Assembly (NCBI RefSeq): GCF_030296015.1
Contig: NZ_AP027368.1
Coordinates: 3,830,839 to 3,894,838 of the forward strand
Direction of reading: 5' to 3'
Origin: Ferrimonas sp. YFM
GTDB taxonomy: Bacteria > Pseudomonadota > Gammaproteobacteria > Enterobacterales > Shewanellaceae
DNA: 64,000 bases
The notes below the pieces were generated by a model. The model saw only the letters and a program-made list of their open reading frames with translations. It was not told the origin of the DNA and made no database searches. Numbering within the stretch: position 1 is the stretch's first letter; each line of letters starts with the position of its first letter. Below are positions 51,461 to 59,728 of the stretch, piece by piece. The translations under genes were made by a program, and so were the position numbers.

Positions 51461-53125
51461 ATGTTCCGCAACAGCCCAATGACCCTGTCCCAAGCCAAAC
51501 TCAGCGTGCATCTGTGCCTGCTGGGCTTGCTGGTTGGGTTGGCCGCCGGCCTGTTCCTGCTGCTGTTTAGGTTCATGATCGATCTCGGCCAGGGACTTAT
51601 CCTGGACAGCCCGGACGATTTTAGCGACCTGCCGCCTCTGTGGCGAGCCCTTCTTCCCGTGGCCGGTGCCGGTGCCATCGCCCTGATTGCCGCCTTCACC
51701 GCCAGCAAATACCGCCGCCTGGGCATCGCCTACGTCATTCATCGCATCAAGGTCCACTACGGCAGCCTGCCCCTGGGCAGCGCCATGAACCAGTTCGCCA
51801 GCGCGGTGATCGCACTGGCCAGCGGCTTCTCCGTGGGCCGGGAGGGTCCGGCGGTTCACCTGGGGGCGACGGTCGCTACAGGTTTTGCCCGCTACTGGAA
51901 GCTGCCGGACAACGCCCTGTCTGTGCTGGCCTCCTGCGGCATCGCCGCCGGGATCAGCGCCACCTTTAACTCGCCTTTGGCGGCGGTGCTGTTCGTGCTG
52001 GAGGTGGTGCTGAGGGAGTATCGCATCCACACCTTCTTGCCGATCCTCATCGCCTCGGTGACCGGCAGCGTGGTCACCCAGAGCGTCTACGGCAATATCC
52101 ACCTCTATGACCACTTCGCCATGGAGGTGTTTCCCGTCGCCCAGTACCCGCTGTTGCTGCTCACCGGCCTGCTCATCGGCGGCATCGCCGCCGGCTTCAG
52201 CCACGGCCTGATCACCATCACCGAGATCAGCCAGCGCTGGCCCATCACCCTCAGGCTGATGCTGGCCGGCGGCTTTACCGCCCTCATCGGCCTGCAACTG
52301 CCCCAGGCCCTGGGCACAGAACACGCGGCGGTAAGCATTGCCCTGAGTGACAACCCGGGGCTGCTGCTGTTGCTGGCGCTGCTCGGCGCCAAGATCCTGG
52401 CCACCTGGGCCGCCATCGGTCTGGGGATTCCAGGGGGCATCATCGGTCCCCTCTATGGCATCGGCGCCGTGGTGGGCAGCCTGATCGCCTGGGGCCTGAC
52501 CCCCATGTTTCCACAACTGCAGCCCTTCATCCCCCTCTACGCCGTATTGGGGATGACCGCCATGATGGGGGTGTGCCTGCACGCGCCCATGGCCGCCCTG
52601 CTCGCGCTGCTGGAGCTGACCCAGGATGCGTCCATCATCCTGCCCTCTCTGCTGGTCACCCTGCCCGCCTACCTGCTGGCCTACTCGGTGTTCGGCTCCC
52701 GCTCCATCTTCCTCAGTCAGCTGGATGCCCAGGGGCTGGAGTACCGGGTCTCCCCCACGGAGGCCGGCCTGCAGAAGACCGGAGTGATGGCCCTGGCAGA
52801 CCGCCAGTTTGTCATCGGCACCCCTAATCAGAGCGACGAAGACCTGCTGAAACTGATGAGCGATGCCAACCAGCAGCGGCTGCTGCTGCGGCATATGGAC
52901 AGATGCGAACTGGTGAGCCTGCACGCCAACTACGACGATGACACCCCGCTGATGCGCACCGACGCCTTCCCCCTGCCCCAGACCGCCACCCTGGCGGAGG
53001 TGCACAGGCTGCTCAACCGCAACCGGCAGAAGGCGGTGTACATCTACGACACCGGCCCGGACCACCCCATCGGCGTCATCACCTGGACCATGCTGCGCCA
53101 GGCACTGAGGGCGAAACACTTCTAA
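51461..53125 (+). CDS. ClC-family chloride channel/transporter with CBS domains
   Basis: A 554-residue ClC protein: membrane part to about residue 420, then paired CBS domains (MALADRQFVIGTPNQSD...; FPLPQTATLAEVHRLLNRN). The gating glutamate motif GREGP is present (SVGREGPAVHLGA). Two positions depart from E. coli ClcA: the GSGIP loop with chloride-binding Ser107 reads RLGIA, and the proton glutamate Glu203 reads Val (VLFVLEVV). It may therefore be a channel, not a proton antiporter. Position between erpA and hemL is as in E. coli. An internal ATG at 51479 is an alternative start. Confidence 0.88.
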   Translation: MFRNSPMTLSQAKLSVHLCLLGLLVGLAAGLFLLLFRFMIDLGQGLILDSPDDFSDLPPLWRALLPVAGAGAIALIAAFTASKYRRLGIAYVIHRIKVHYGSLPLGSAMNQFASAVIALASGFSVGREGPAVHLGATVATGFARYWKLPDNALSVLASCGIAAGISATFNSPLAAVLFVLEVVLREYRIHTFLPILIASVTGSVVTQSVYGNIHLYDHFAMEVFPVAQYPLLLLTGLLIGGIAAGFSHGLITITEISQRWPITLRLMLAGGFTALIGLQLPQALGTEHAAVSIALSDNPGLLLLLALLGAKILATWAAIGLGIPGGIIGPLYGIGAVVGSLIAWGLTPMFPQLQPFIPLYAVLGMTAMMGVCLHAPMAALLALLELTQDASIILPSLLVTLPAYLLAYSVFGSRSIFLSQLDAQGLEYRVSPTEAGLQKTGVMALADRQFVIGTPNQSDEDLLKLMSDANQQRLLLRHMDRCELVSLHANYDDDTPLMRTDAFPLPQTATLAEVHRLLNRNRQKAVYIYDTGPDHPIGVITWTMLRQALRAKHF

Positions 53126-53339
53126 GGCCTGAGGAAAGTGAGCCCCACCGCAAGCTGGGCAGGAGATCCTTGCCAACCCAGGTCACAAAATGCCACCCTT
53201 GCGCCTTTGCAAGGGAACTGTCATTGGCCGGCGTTTGTCGATACCATGCACACAGTTTCCGGCATCTGCTCCCAGCGGGGCGGATCGCCAACCTAATACC
53301 GTTAGCGGGCGCCCGTCGCCCTACCCAGGAAGGATAATG
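53126..53339 (+). promoter_or_regulatory. hemL upstream region
   Basis: A 214-nt spacer with no gene and no clear terminator for the ClC gene. It contains a 7-bp hairpin CCCTTGC-GCCTTT-GCAAGGG (53196-53215). Ribosome-binding site AGGAAGGA ends 5 nt before the hemL ATG. I recognise no riboswitch. Confidence 0.35.
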
Positions 53340-54626
53340 ATGAATCGCTCCGAAACCCTGTTTGAACAGGCTCAAAAGACCATCCCCGGCGGTGTGAACT
53401 CCCCCGTACGCGCCTTTAAAGGTGTGGGCGGCACTCCCGTCTTTATCGAGCGCGCCGACGGCGCCTATCTGTACGACGTGGACGGCAAGCAGTACATCGA
53501 CTACGTGGGCTCCTGGGGCCCGATGATTCTGGGTCACAACCACCCCGCCATCCGTGACGCCGTGGTTCAGGCCGCCAACAACGGCCTCTCCTTCGGTGCC
53601 CCTACCGCCGCCGAAGTGGAGATGGCAGAACTTGTTTGCGACATCCTGCCTCACGTTGAGCAGGTGCGCATGGCCAACTCCGGCACCGAAGCCACCATGA
53701 GCGCCCTGCGCCTGGCTCGCGGCTTCACCGGTCGTGACAAGTTCATCAAATTTGAGGGCTGCTACCACGGCCACGCCGACTGCCTGCTGGTGAAAGCCGG
53801 CTCCGGCATGCTGACCTTCGGTGAGCCCACCAGCCCAGGGGTACCTGCGGACTTTGCCAAGCACACCCTGACCGCCACCTACAACGACCTAGACTCCGTC
53901 AAGGCGCTGTTCGAGTCAAACCCGGGCCAGATCTCCAGCATCATCCTGGAGCCCGTTGCCGGCAACATGAACTGCATCCCACCGGTAGAGGGTTTCCTGG
54001 AAGGTCTGCGTGCCCTGTGTGATGAGCACGGTGCCCTGCTGATCATCGACGAAGTGATGACCGGCTTCCGCGTTTCCCTGACCGGTGCCCACGGCCACTA
54101 CGGCGTTCGCCCTGACCTGGTGTGTCTGGGCAAGGTGATTGGCGGTGGTATGCCTGTGGGCGCCTTCGGCGGTCGCGCCGACGTGATGCAGCACCTGGCC
54201 CCCGCCGGCCCGGTCTACCAGGCAGGCACCCTGTCCGGTAACCCCATCGCCATGGCCGCCGGCATGGCCCAGCTGAAGCTGCTGCGCGAGCCCGGCATCT
54301 ACGACGCCCTGGCTGCCAAGACCGAGAAGCTGGCTCTGGGCCTCAAAGCCGCCGCCGACAAGGCGGGCGTGCCCATGGCCATCAACTACGTGGGTGCCAT
54401 GTTCGGTGTGTTCTTCACCTCCGAGGAGACCATCACCCGTTACGATCAGGTGACCCAGTGCAACATGGAGCAGTTCAACGCCTTCTTCCACGGCATGCTG
54501 CAGGAGGGGGTCAACCTGGCGCCGTCCGCCTATGAAGCCGGCTTCCTGTCCATGAGCCACAGCGACGAAGACATCGACGCCACCATCGCCGCCGCCGAGC
54601 GGGTACTGGCCAAGATCGCGGGTTAA
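53340..54626 (+). CDS. hemL: Glutamate-1-semialdehyde 2,1-aminomutase
   Basis: A 428-residue PLP enzyme converting glutamate-1-semialdehyde to 5-aminolevulinate for heme. The PLP lysine is K265 ([17 protein letters not shown]); [17 protein letters not shown] and the gating stretch [16 protein letters not shown] are canonical. I start at the second of two adjacent ATGs (MNRSETLF) because of spacing from AGGAAGGA. The frame is open to 53190 but that part has no similarity. Confidence 0.97.
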   Translation: MNRSETLFEQAQKTIPGGVNSPVRAFKGVGGTPVFIERADGAYLYDVDGKQYIDYVGSWGPMILGHNHPAIRDAVVQAANNGLSFGAPTAAEVEMAELVCDILPHVEQVRMANSGTEATMSALRLARGFTGRDKFIKFEGCYHGHADCLLVKAGSGMLTFGEPTSPGVPADFAKHTLTATYNDLDSVKALFESNPGQISSIILEPVAGNMNCIPPVEGFLEGLRALCDEHGALLIIDEVMTGFRVSLTGAHGHYGVRPDLVCLGKVIGGGMPVGAFGGRADVMQHLAPAGPVYQAGTLSGNPIAMAAGMAQLKLLREPGIYDALAAKTEKLALGLKAAADKAGVPMAINYVGAMFGVFFTSEETITRYDQVTQCNMEQFNAFFHGMLQEGVNLAPSAYEAGFLSMSHSDEDIDATIAAAERVLAKIAG

Positions 54627-54642
54627 TCGCCACAGCAAACGC

Positions 54643-54670
54643 AAAAGGGCAGCCACTAGGCTGCCCTTTG
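54643..54670. terminator. Bidirectional terminator between hemL and the phaB-like gene
   Basis: AAAAGGGCAGCC-ACTA-GGCTGCCCTTTG. Confidence 0.82.
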
Positions 54671-54691
54671 TTGTTTCAGAGGCTGGGAAAC

Positions 54692-55429
54692 TCAGTACAT
54701 GTGCATGCCGCCGTTGGCGGAAAGGTCGCTGCCGGTGATGAAACCAGAGCGGCGATCCGCCAGAAACGCCACCGCGTGGGCCATCTCCTCCGGCGTCCCC
54801 AGTCGCCCCACAGGGATCTGCTGTTTGATGCTCTCCAGCACCTCCTCTGGCACCTTGGCCACCATCTCGGTCATCACATAGCCAGGTGACAGGGTGTTTA
54901 CCGTCACCCCCTTACGGGCCAGCTCCTGGGCCAGGGACATGGTGATGCCATGGATGCCCGCCTTGGAGGCGGCGTAATTCACCTGACCAAACTGGCCCTT
55001 ACGACCATTGACCGAACTGATGTTGATGATGCGGCCGTAACCCTTTTCCGTCATGCAGGTGGCGGCGATGCGGCACAGGTTGTAGGTGCCGGTGAGGTTG
55101 GTGTCGATCACCTGCTGCCACAGATCCGGGGTCATCTTCTTCATCACCTTGTCTCTGGTGATGCCGGCGGCGTTGACCAGCACCTGCACCGGTCCGTGGA
55201 CCTCCTCGGCACTGATGTAGGCGTGAAAGCAGGACTCGTAGTCTGCCACGTCCAGTTGCACCAGCTCGCACTCCACCCCCTGCTGCGCCAGGGCACTCTG
55301 CCACACCCGCCCCTTTTCCAGGTCCCGACAACCGGCCACCACCTTAAACCCCTGTGATGCCAGTTCTATGCACACCGCGGTGCCAATACCGCCTGTGCCC
55401 CCGGTAACCAAAGCCACTCTGTTTTCCAT
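54692..55429 (-). CDS. phaB: Acetoacetyl-CoA reductase-like short-chain dehydrogenase
   Basis: A 245-residue SDR. The NADPH fold (VALVTGGTGGIGTAV) and catalytic Ser, Tyr and Lys (NISSVNGRKGQFGQVNYAASKAGIHG, in two adjoining parts) are present; the GRKGQFGQ loop is typical of PhaB, which reduces acetoacetyl-CoA to 3-hydroxybutyryl-CoA for polyhydroxybutyrate. No phaA, phaC or phasin gene is near, so FabG-like or fatty-acid roles remain possible. Start after GGAGAG at 55437 region. Confidence 0.85.
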   Translation of the reverse strand: MENRVALVTGGTGGIGTAVCIELASQGFKVVAGCRDLEKGRVWQSALAQQGVECELVQLDVADYESCFHAYISAEEVHGPVQVLVNAAGITRDKVMKKMTPDLWQQVIDTNLTGTYNLCRIAATCMTEKGYGRIINISSVNGRKGQFGQVNYAASKAGIHGITMSLAQELARKGVTVNTLSPGYVMTEMVAKVPEEVLESIKQQIPVGRLGTPEEMAHAVAFLADRRSGFITGSDLSANGGMHMY

Positions 55430-55602
55430 TGCAGACTCTCCTTGTTTCAATGCCTGTGCCTAACAGACGGGAGAAAGATGACAGCGGCAAGACGAGCAGA
55501 TGACTGGCTGGTGAACTCCGACCTCTTCGGTTTTTGGCAAGAATCAAACGGATAGTTGATGGCAAGAGGGCTGAGGTGGTGTGATTAAACCCTGAACACT
55601 GC

Positions 55603-55608
55603 TATAAT
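55603..55608 (+). promoter_or_regulatory. pyrBI promoter (extended -10) and leader hairpin
   Basis: TGCTATAAT is a consensus -10 with the TGn extension, about 65 nt before pyrB. The leader then forms GTGTCTG-GCCTG-CAGACAC (55621-55639). There is no T-run and no leader peptide, so the E. coli-type UTP attenuation is not evident. Confidence 0.65.
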
Positions 55609-55670
55609 CGCCTTCCGGCTGTGTCTGGCCTGCAGACACGTCGGTGAATGCCGATACCTAGGGAATCAGC

Positions 55671-56594
55671 ATGACAAACCCTCTCTATAACAAGAACATC
55701 ATCTCTGTTGCGGACCTGTCCCGAACCGAACTGGAACTGATCGTCTCCACCGCACAATCGATCAAAAACGAACCCCGTCCCCAGTTGCTCGCCGGCAAGG
55801 TGATCGCCAGCTGTTTCTTTGAAGCTTCCACCCGAACCCGACTCTCTTTCGAGACTGCGGTCCAGCGTCTTGGCGGTACTGTCATCGGCTTCGACTCCGG
55901 CGGCAACACCTCCCTGGCACAGAAAGGGGAAACCCTGGCGGACTCAGTCAAGGTGATCTCCTCCTACAGTGACGCCTTCTTTATGCGTCACCCCCAGGAG
56001 GGCGCGGCGCGGCTGGCCAGCGAGTACTCTTCGGTGCCGGTGATCAACGGCGGTGACGGCGCCAACCAGCATCCCACTCAGACGCTGCTGGATCTCTTCT
56101 CCATCTATGAGACCCAGGGCACTCTGGAGGGACTGAAAGTGGCCTTCGTCGGCGACCTCAAGTATGGCCGTACCGTTCACTCCCTGGCCCAGGCCCTCTC
56201 CCTGTTCGGCTGCCAGTTCTACTTCGTGGCCCCTGACGCTCTGAGGATGCCCGATTACCTGTGTGAAGAACTCAGCGACGCCGGTATCCAGTTTACCCAT
56301 GTGGAGAACCTGGACCAGGTGATGCCTGAACTGGATGTGCTCTACATGACCCGGGTGCAGAAAGAGCGTTTCGACCCCACCGAGTACCAGCACATGAAGT
56401 CCAAGTATGTGCTCACCGCTGCCATGCTCAGGGAGGTGAAGGATAACCTCAAGATCCTCCACCCTCTGCCACGCATCGATGAGATCACCACAGATGTGGA
56501 CGACACCCCCTACGCCTACTACTTCGAACAGGCGGAGAACGGGGTCTATGCCCGCCAGGCACTGCTGGCACTGGTGCTGAAGGAGGAGTTGTAA
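55671..56594 (+). CDS. pyrB: Aspartate carbamoyltransferase, catalytic subunit
   Basis: A 307-residue enzyme joining carbamoyl phosphate and aspartate in pyrimidine synthesis. The carbamoyl-phosphate motif [20 protein letters not shown], and the aspartate loop [12 protein letters not shown] are intact. The regulatory chain gene starts 3 nt after its stop, so the E. coli-type heterododecamer is expected. Confidence 0.97.
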   Translation: MTNPLYNKNIISVADLSRTELELIVSTAQSIKNEPRPQLLAGKVIASCFFEASTRTRLSFETAVQRLGGTVIGFDSGGNTSLAQKGETLADSVKVISSYSDAFFMRHPQEGAARLASEYSSVPVINGGDGANQHPTQTLLDLFSIYETQGTLEGLKVAFVGDLKYGRTVHSLAQALSLFGCQFYFVAPDALRMPDYLCEELSDAGIQFTHVENLDQVMPELDVLYMTRVQKERFDPTEYQHMKSKYVLTAAMLREVKDNLKILHPLPRIDEITTDVDDTPYAYYFEQAENGVYARQALLALVLKEEL

Positions 56595-56597
56595 GCC

Positions 56598-57059
56598 ATG
56601 TCCAAGAACAAACTCAAGGTGGAAGCCATTGCCCAAGGCACGGTAATCGATCACATCCCTGCCGGCATGGGAGTGCGTATCCTCAAGTTCTTCCAGCTCA
56701 CCGACAAGAACGAGCGCATCACCGTTGGCCTCAATCTGCGCAGCGGAGACACCTATAAAAAGGACCTGATCAAGGTGGAGAACACGGTGTTCACCGTGGA
56801 GCAGGCCAACCAGCTGGCGCTGTTTGCCAGCGAAGCCACCATCAATGAGATCAACGACTTCAAGGTGGTCAACAAGTACAAGGTGCAACTGCCGGACGCC
56901 ATCAGCGGCGTGCTGCGCTGCCCCAACTCCAACTGCATCACCCGCCACGAGACCGTGGCCACCCGCTTCTACGTCACCGAGAAGCACACTGGTACTACCC
57001 TTAAGTGCCATTACTGCGAAAAGAGCTTCCAGACAAGCCTCTTCTCCGAGCTCAACTGA
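56598..57059 (+). CDS. pyrI: Aspartate carbamoyltransferase, regulatory subunit
   Basis: A 153-residue chain that binds ATP, CTP or UTP and controls PyrB. The nucleotide domain begins LKVEAIAQGTVIDHIPAG; the C-terminal zinc site has four cysteines (CPNSNC and CHYC). Length and sequence are canonical. Last gene of the pyrBI operon. Confidence 0.97.
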   Translation: MSKNKLKVEAIAQGTVIDHIPAGMGVRILKFFQLTDKNERITVGLNLRSGDTYKKDLIKVENTVFTVEQANQLALFASEATINEINDFKVVNKYKVQLPDAISGVLRCPNSNCITRHETVATRFYVTEKHTGTTLKCHYCEKSFQTSLFSELN

Positions 57060-57063
57060 TGCC

Positions 57064-57089
57064 AAAAGGCCGGGAACTCCCCGGCCTTT
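57064..57089 (+). terminator. Terminator after pyrBI
   Basis: AAAAGGCCGGG-AACT-CCCCGGCCTTTCC, 4 nt after pyrI. Confidence 0.8.
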
Positions 57090-57185
57090 CCTTTCGCTTG
57101 CCTGCTGAGCCCGCCTTGGTTAAAGTAGCGGCCCGATCGCAAGGCGATCCCTTTTTCAACTTCCCGTGCCCAGAAGAGAGGCCCC

Positions 57186-57563
57186 ATGAACATTATCCCA
57201 GTTGCGGAATTTGCCAAACCCGAAGTGAAGCGCCACCACAAGCCCCGTCACCTGAAGAAAATGGGCATTGGTGAGTTCGCCTCCACCTGCATCCACATCC
57301 GCTTCGAAGCGGACCTGGAGCAGTTCGACAAGCTGGATGACGCCGTATTCGGTGCCGCCAACGACAACGTGGGCACCTTCCTGGCCTACTTCAACAACCA
57401 GTACCATGTTGCCATCCACTTCTTCAGCAAAGACGCCACCGTCGAAGCGGAAGCCACCCGCCTGACCGGCATCATCGAAGCGGCCCTGGGCAGCAAGCCG
57501 GAGATGACCATCTACGCCGGCGATGAGAACTACGGTGACTGGGACGCAACCTTCGAAGGGTAA
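57186..57563 (+). CDS. Small protein, possibly YggL/DUF469-related
   Basis: A 125-residue protein with a basic start (KPEVKRHHKPRHLKKMGIGEF) recalling the RRLRKKMHIDEF start of YggL, a family that binds the 50S ribosome. The rest (DKLDDAVFGAAND..., GDENYGDWD) agrees only loosely, so the assignment is tentative. ATG preceded by GAGAGG. It stands alone between two terminators. Confidence 0.6.
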   Translation: MNIIPVAEFAKPEVKRHHKPRHLKKMGIGEFASTCIHIRFEADLEQFDKLDDAVFGAANDNVGTFLAYFNNQYHVAIHFFSKDATVEAEATRLTGIIEAALGSKPEMTIYAGDENYGDWDATFEG

Positions 57564-57580
57564 TCCGCGCTCCTGAGCAC

Positions 57581-57609
57581 AAAAAAAGCCGCCCATGGGC
57601 GGCTTTTTT
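57581..57609. terminator. Bidirectional terminator after the YggL-like gene
   Basis: AAAAAAAGCCGCCC-AT-GGGCGGCTTTTTT with A- and T-runs on both sides. Confidence 0.92.
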
Positions 57610-57623
57610 GCGTCTGGAAGCGC

Positions 57624-58118
57624 TTAGAAGTTGAAGCGCAGTCCCAGGGACCATTGGTCGGCATCCTCATAGCTGGTGTAGGCCAGCTCTGCGCCCAGAG
57701 TATCGGTAAACTGGTAACCCAAACCCAGTGCAGCGCCAAACTGCCACTCATCGTTGCTGGCAGTGTTGCCTGCAAACTCGGCTTCGATATCAAAGTTGGT
57801 GTAACGGGGAGCCAAGTAAGCGTAGGCACCCTGCTCAAAATTGAACTGTCCACGCACCTCCGCGCCGTACAGGCTCTTCACCTTGATGTCGATAGGACCA
57901 ATGGAGTCATCATTAACACCAAAGCCCAGGTGAAAAGAAGGGGTCAACACAAAGCCATTTTGCTGGTCAAACTGGTAGCCAGCATTGAATACCAGGGAGC
58001 CCACCTCCAAGTCTGATGTGTCATCAGACAGCTGAGCATAATCAACACCACCCACCCAGTTCGCTGAAGCGGCCATCGGCAGGGAGGCCACCAAAGCAGC
58101 CAAAAATACCTTTTTCAT
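57624..58118 (-). CDS. Small outer-membrane beta-barrel protein
   Basis: A 164-residue exported protein: signal peptide MKKVFLAALVASLPMAASA, then eight or so amphipathic strands separated by short turns, ending in phenylalanine (WSLGLRFNF), the usual signal for the BAM machine. It resembles OmpA/OmpW-size eight-strand barrels, but I cannot assign a family. Start set by AGGAGA five bases before the ATG. Monocistronic. Confidence 0.8.
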   Translation of the reverse strand: MKKVFLAALVASLPMAASANWVGGVDYAQLSDDTSDLEVGSLVFNAGYQFDQQNGFVLTPSFHLGFGVNDDSIGPIDIKVKSLYGAEVRGQFNFEQGAYAYLAPRYTNFDIEAEFAGNTASNDEWQFGAALGLGYQFTDTLGAELAYTSYEDADQWSLGLRFNF

Positions 58119-58261
58119 CTTTATCTCCTGACACATCGCCTAACGAAACCATTCCGCAGGCGACTGCTCATCGAGTAAAGATATTATTTATCAATCCATT
58201 AAAATCAATTACTTGGCTCGCAAACACAAACCGACCGGTCAATTTTTACTCAAAATCTGAC

Positions 58262-59071
58262 TCAAACCAGCTTCACTTCATACCCAGTGAACTTGCGCAG
58301 GTTGATCACCCCGGAGTCGAAGATCAGATACTGACCCTTGATGCCCATCAGGATACCGCTGACCGTCGGCGTCTTATCGAAGTTGAAGGTGGAGACCTTG
58401 GTGGGAAACTCAGTGACCGGGTAGTGAATATCCACCACAGACTCGTCCAGCACTTCAATGGCGTCCTCACCGAACTCCTCGGTGATCGCTTGCAGGCGCT
58501 CCTGAATCTGGGGCAGCAGACAGTGGGCTTGAGCACGCAGATCCATGGGCTCATTGTTGCCCTTGAGCATCGCCCGCCAGTTGGTCTTATCGGCAATAAA
58601 CTCCCCCAGGGCGACCTCCACCAAACCGGAGATATGACGGCTGCGTACTTTGAGAATCGGCAGCCCCTGAGTGGCGCCCTGGTCGATCCAGCGGGTGGGC
58701 AGCTGGGTGTGACGGGTGATGCCCACCTTGAGTCCGGAGGTGTTGGAAAGATAGACGTAGTGAGGCACCATGCACTGGGCCTCTCCCCACTCGGGCTCGC
58801 GGCAGGTACCGGCGGCAAAATGGCAGGTCTCCGGCTTCATGATACACATGTCGCAGCGGGCCAGTTTCTTCATACAGGGAAAACAGTGCCCCTGAGAGAA
58901 GCTCTTCTTGGTTTTGCGGCCACAGGCTTCGCAGTAGATGGCCCCGGTGTACTCCAGGGTCAGAGTCTTACCGATAAAGGGGTTGAGGGGCACGCTCTCC
59001 TCTCCCAGCCTCAGATCATACTCCACCACGCCGGCCAGGCGGCTGCTCATCTTCTTCAGGGTTCCTTGCAT
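58262..59071 (-). CDS. DUF2797 protein with Cys-rich zinc-binding segment
   Basis: A 269-residue conserved protein of unknown function. Residues about 45-95 have seven to nine cysteines in pairs (YCEACGRKTKK, CFPCMKKLARCDMCIMK, ETCHF, GTC), likely two zinc sites. The next part, HYVYLSNTSGLKVGITR, resembles the start of a GIY-YIG-type nuclease fold. This layout fits the DUF2797 family. The gene has its own spacers on both sides. Confidence 0.8.
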   Translation of the reverse strand: MQGTLKKMSSRLAGVVEYDLRLGEESVPLNPFIGKTLTLEYTGAIYCEACGRKTKKSFSQGHCFPCMKKLARCDMCIMKPETCHFAAGTCREPEWGEAQCMVPHYVYLSNTSGLKVGITRHTQLPTRWIDQGATQGLPILKVRSRHISGLVEVALGEFIADKTNWRAMLKGNNEPMDLRAQAHCLLPQIQERLQAITEEFGEDAIEVLDESVVDIHYPVTEFPTKVSTFNFDKTPTVSGILMGIKGQYLIFDSGVINLRKFTGYEVKLV

Positions 59072-59128
59072 GGGTCCTACTGTCTCCTTGGGTTTATCCA
59101 GCCAGTGTATCAGCCCCCCTGATAAAGC

Positions 59129-59161
59129 AAAAACGGCAGAAGAATACTCCCCTGCCGTTTG
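59129..59161 (-). terminator. Terminator after the 59.2-kb exported-protein gene
   Basis: On the minus strand AAACGGCAG and CTGCCGTTT form a 9-bp stem (12-nt loop) followed by TTGCTTT. Confidence 0.75.
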
Positions 59162-59179
59162 TTCAGTGCCTGCTCAACC

Positions 59180-59719
59180 TCAGGGCTGTGCGGCGTCTGA
59201 GAAGTAGAACCGGTACTCCTCAAGCAGCTCCGCCACCTTGGGATCCGCGTTCATCTGCTCCAGGAAAGGGTCCACCGTGCTCAGCACCCAGGCCGCCGCC
59301 TCCTTGGCCAGAGCGGTATTCCCCTGATCCGCGTAGATGTTCTTGGCTTCGGTAAAGTTCTCCCGGAACTGGTACTTGGAAACGCTCTGGTTGTGAACCC
59401 GAATGTCATAGGTGATCACCAGATCGTTGTTGGTCACCACAGGCAACAGGCCGAGGGAGCCCCCCGCCAGCATCGCCGAGGTCAATCCCGCCGCCGAACC
59501 CCCTGCGGTCATCTCAAACTCATGGCTGACCACCAGTCGCAATGGGCTGCCGATCAGCTCACCATTGAGCTGAGCAAACTCCGGGGTCTGCTGCAGGGTC
59601 TCCTGCAATGAATCCAGGTTCATCGAGGTCAGATACATCATCGGAGGCAGCTCTTGCCCCTGGGCGGGCGCCAGTGCCGTCATGGAGGCCAGACTCAGGG
59701 CCAGTAAAGTATGTTTCAT
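59180..59719 (-). CDS. Exported protein of unknown function, partner of the lipoprotein protease
   Basis: A 179-residue protein with a signal peptide (MKHTLLALSLASMTALAPAQG). The rest shows a small hydrophobic glycine-rich stretch (GGSAAGLTSAMLAGGSLGLLP) near residues 72-95 and a helical C-terminus. I recognise no family. It begins 9 nt after the serine-protease lipoprotein stops and the pair ends in a terminator, so they are one operon; it may be a substrate, inhibitor or co-factor. Confidence 0.72.
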   Translation of the reverse strand: MKHTLLALSLASMTALAPAQGQELPPMMYLTSMNLDSLQETLQQTPEFAQLNGELIGSPLRLVVSHEFEMTAGGSAAGLTSAMLAGGSLGLLPVVTNNDLVITYDIRVHNQSVSKYQFRENFTEAKNIYADQGNTALAKEAAAWVLSTVDPFLEQMNADPKVAELLEEYRFYFSDAAQP

Positions 59720-59728
59720 GCTCCCTCC

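Noticed and set aside
53126-53160. GAGGAAAGT after the ClC gene, reminiscent of the RNase P RNA core
   Set aside because: Only nine bases agree; none of the other conserved RNase P RNA segments is present.
53190-53339. N-terminal extension of hemL
   Set aside because: The open frame begins far upstream, but AGGAAGGA stands directly before the ATG at 53340 and HemL similarity begins there.
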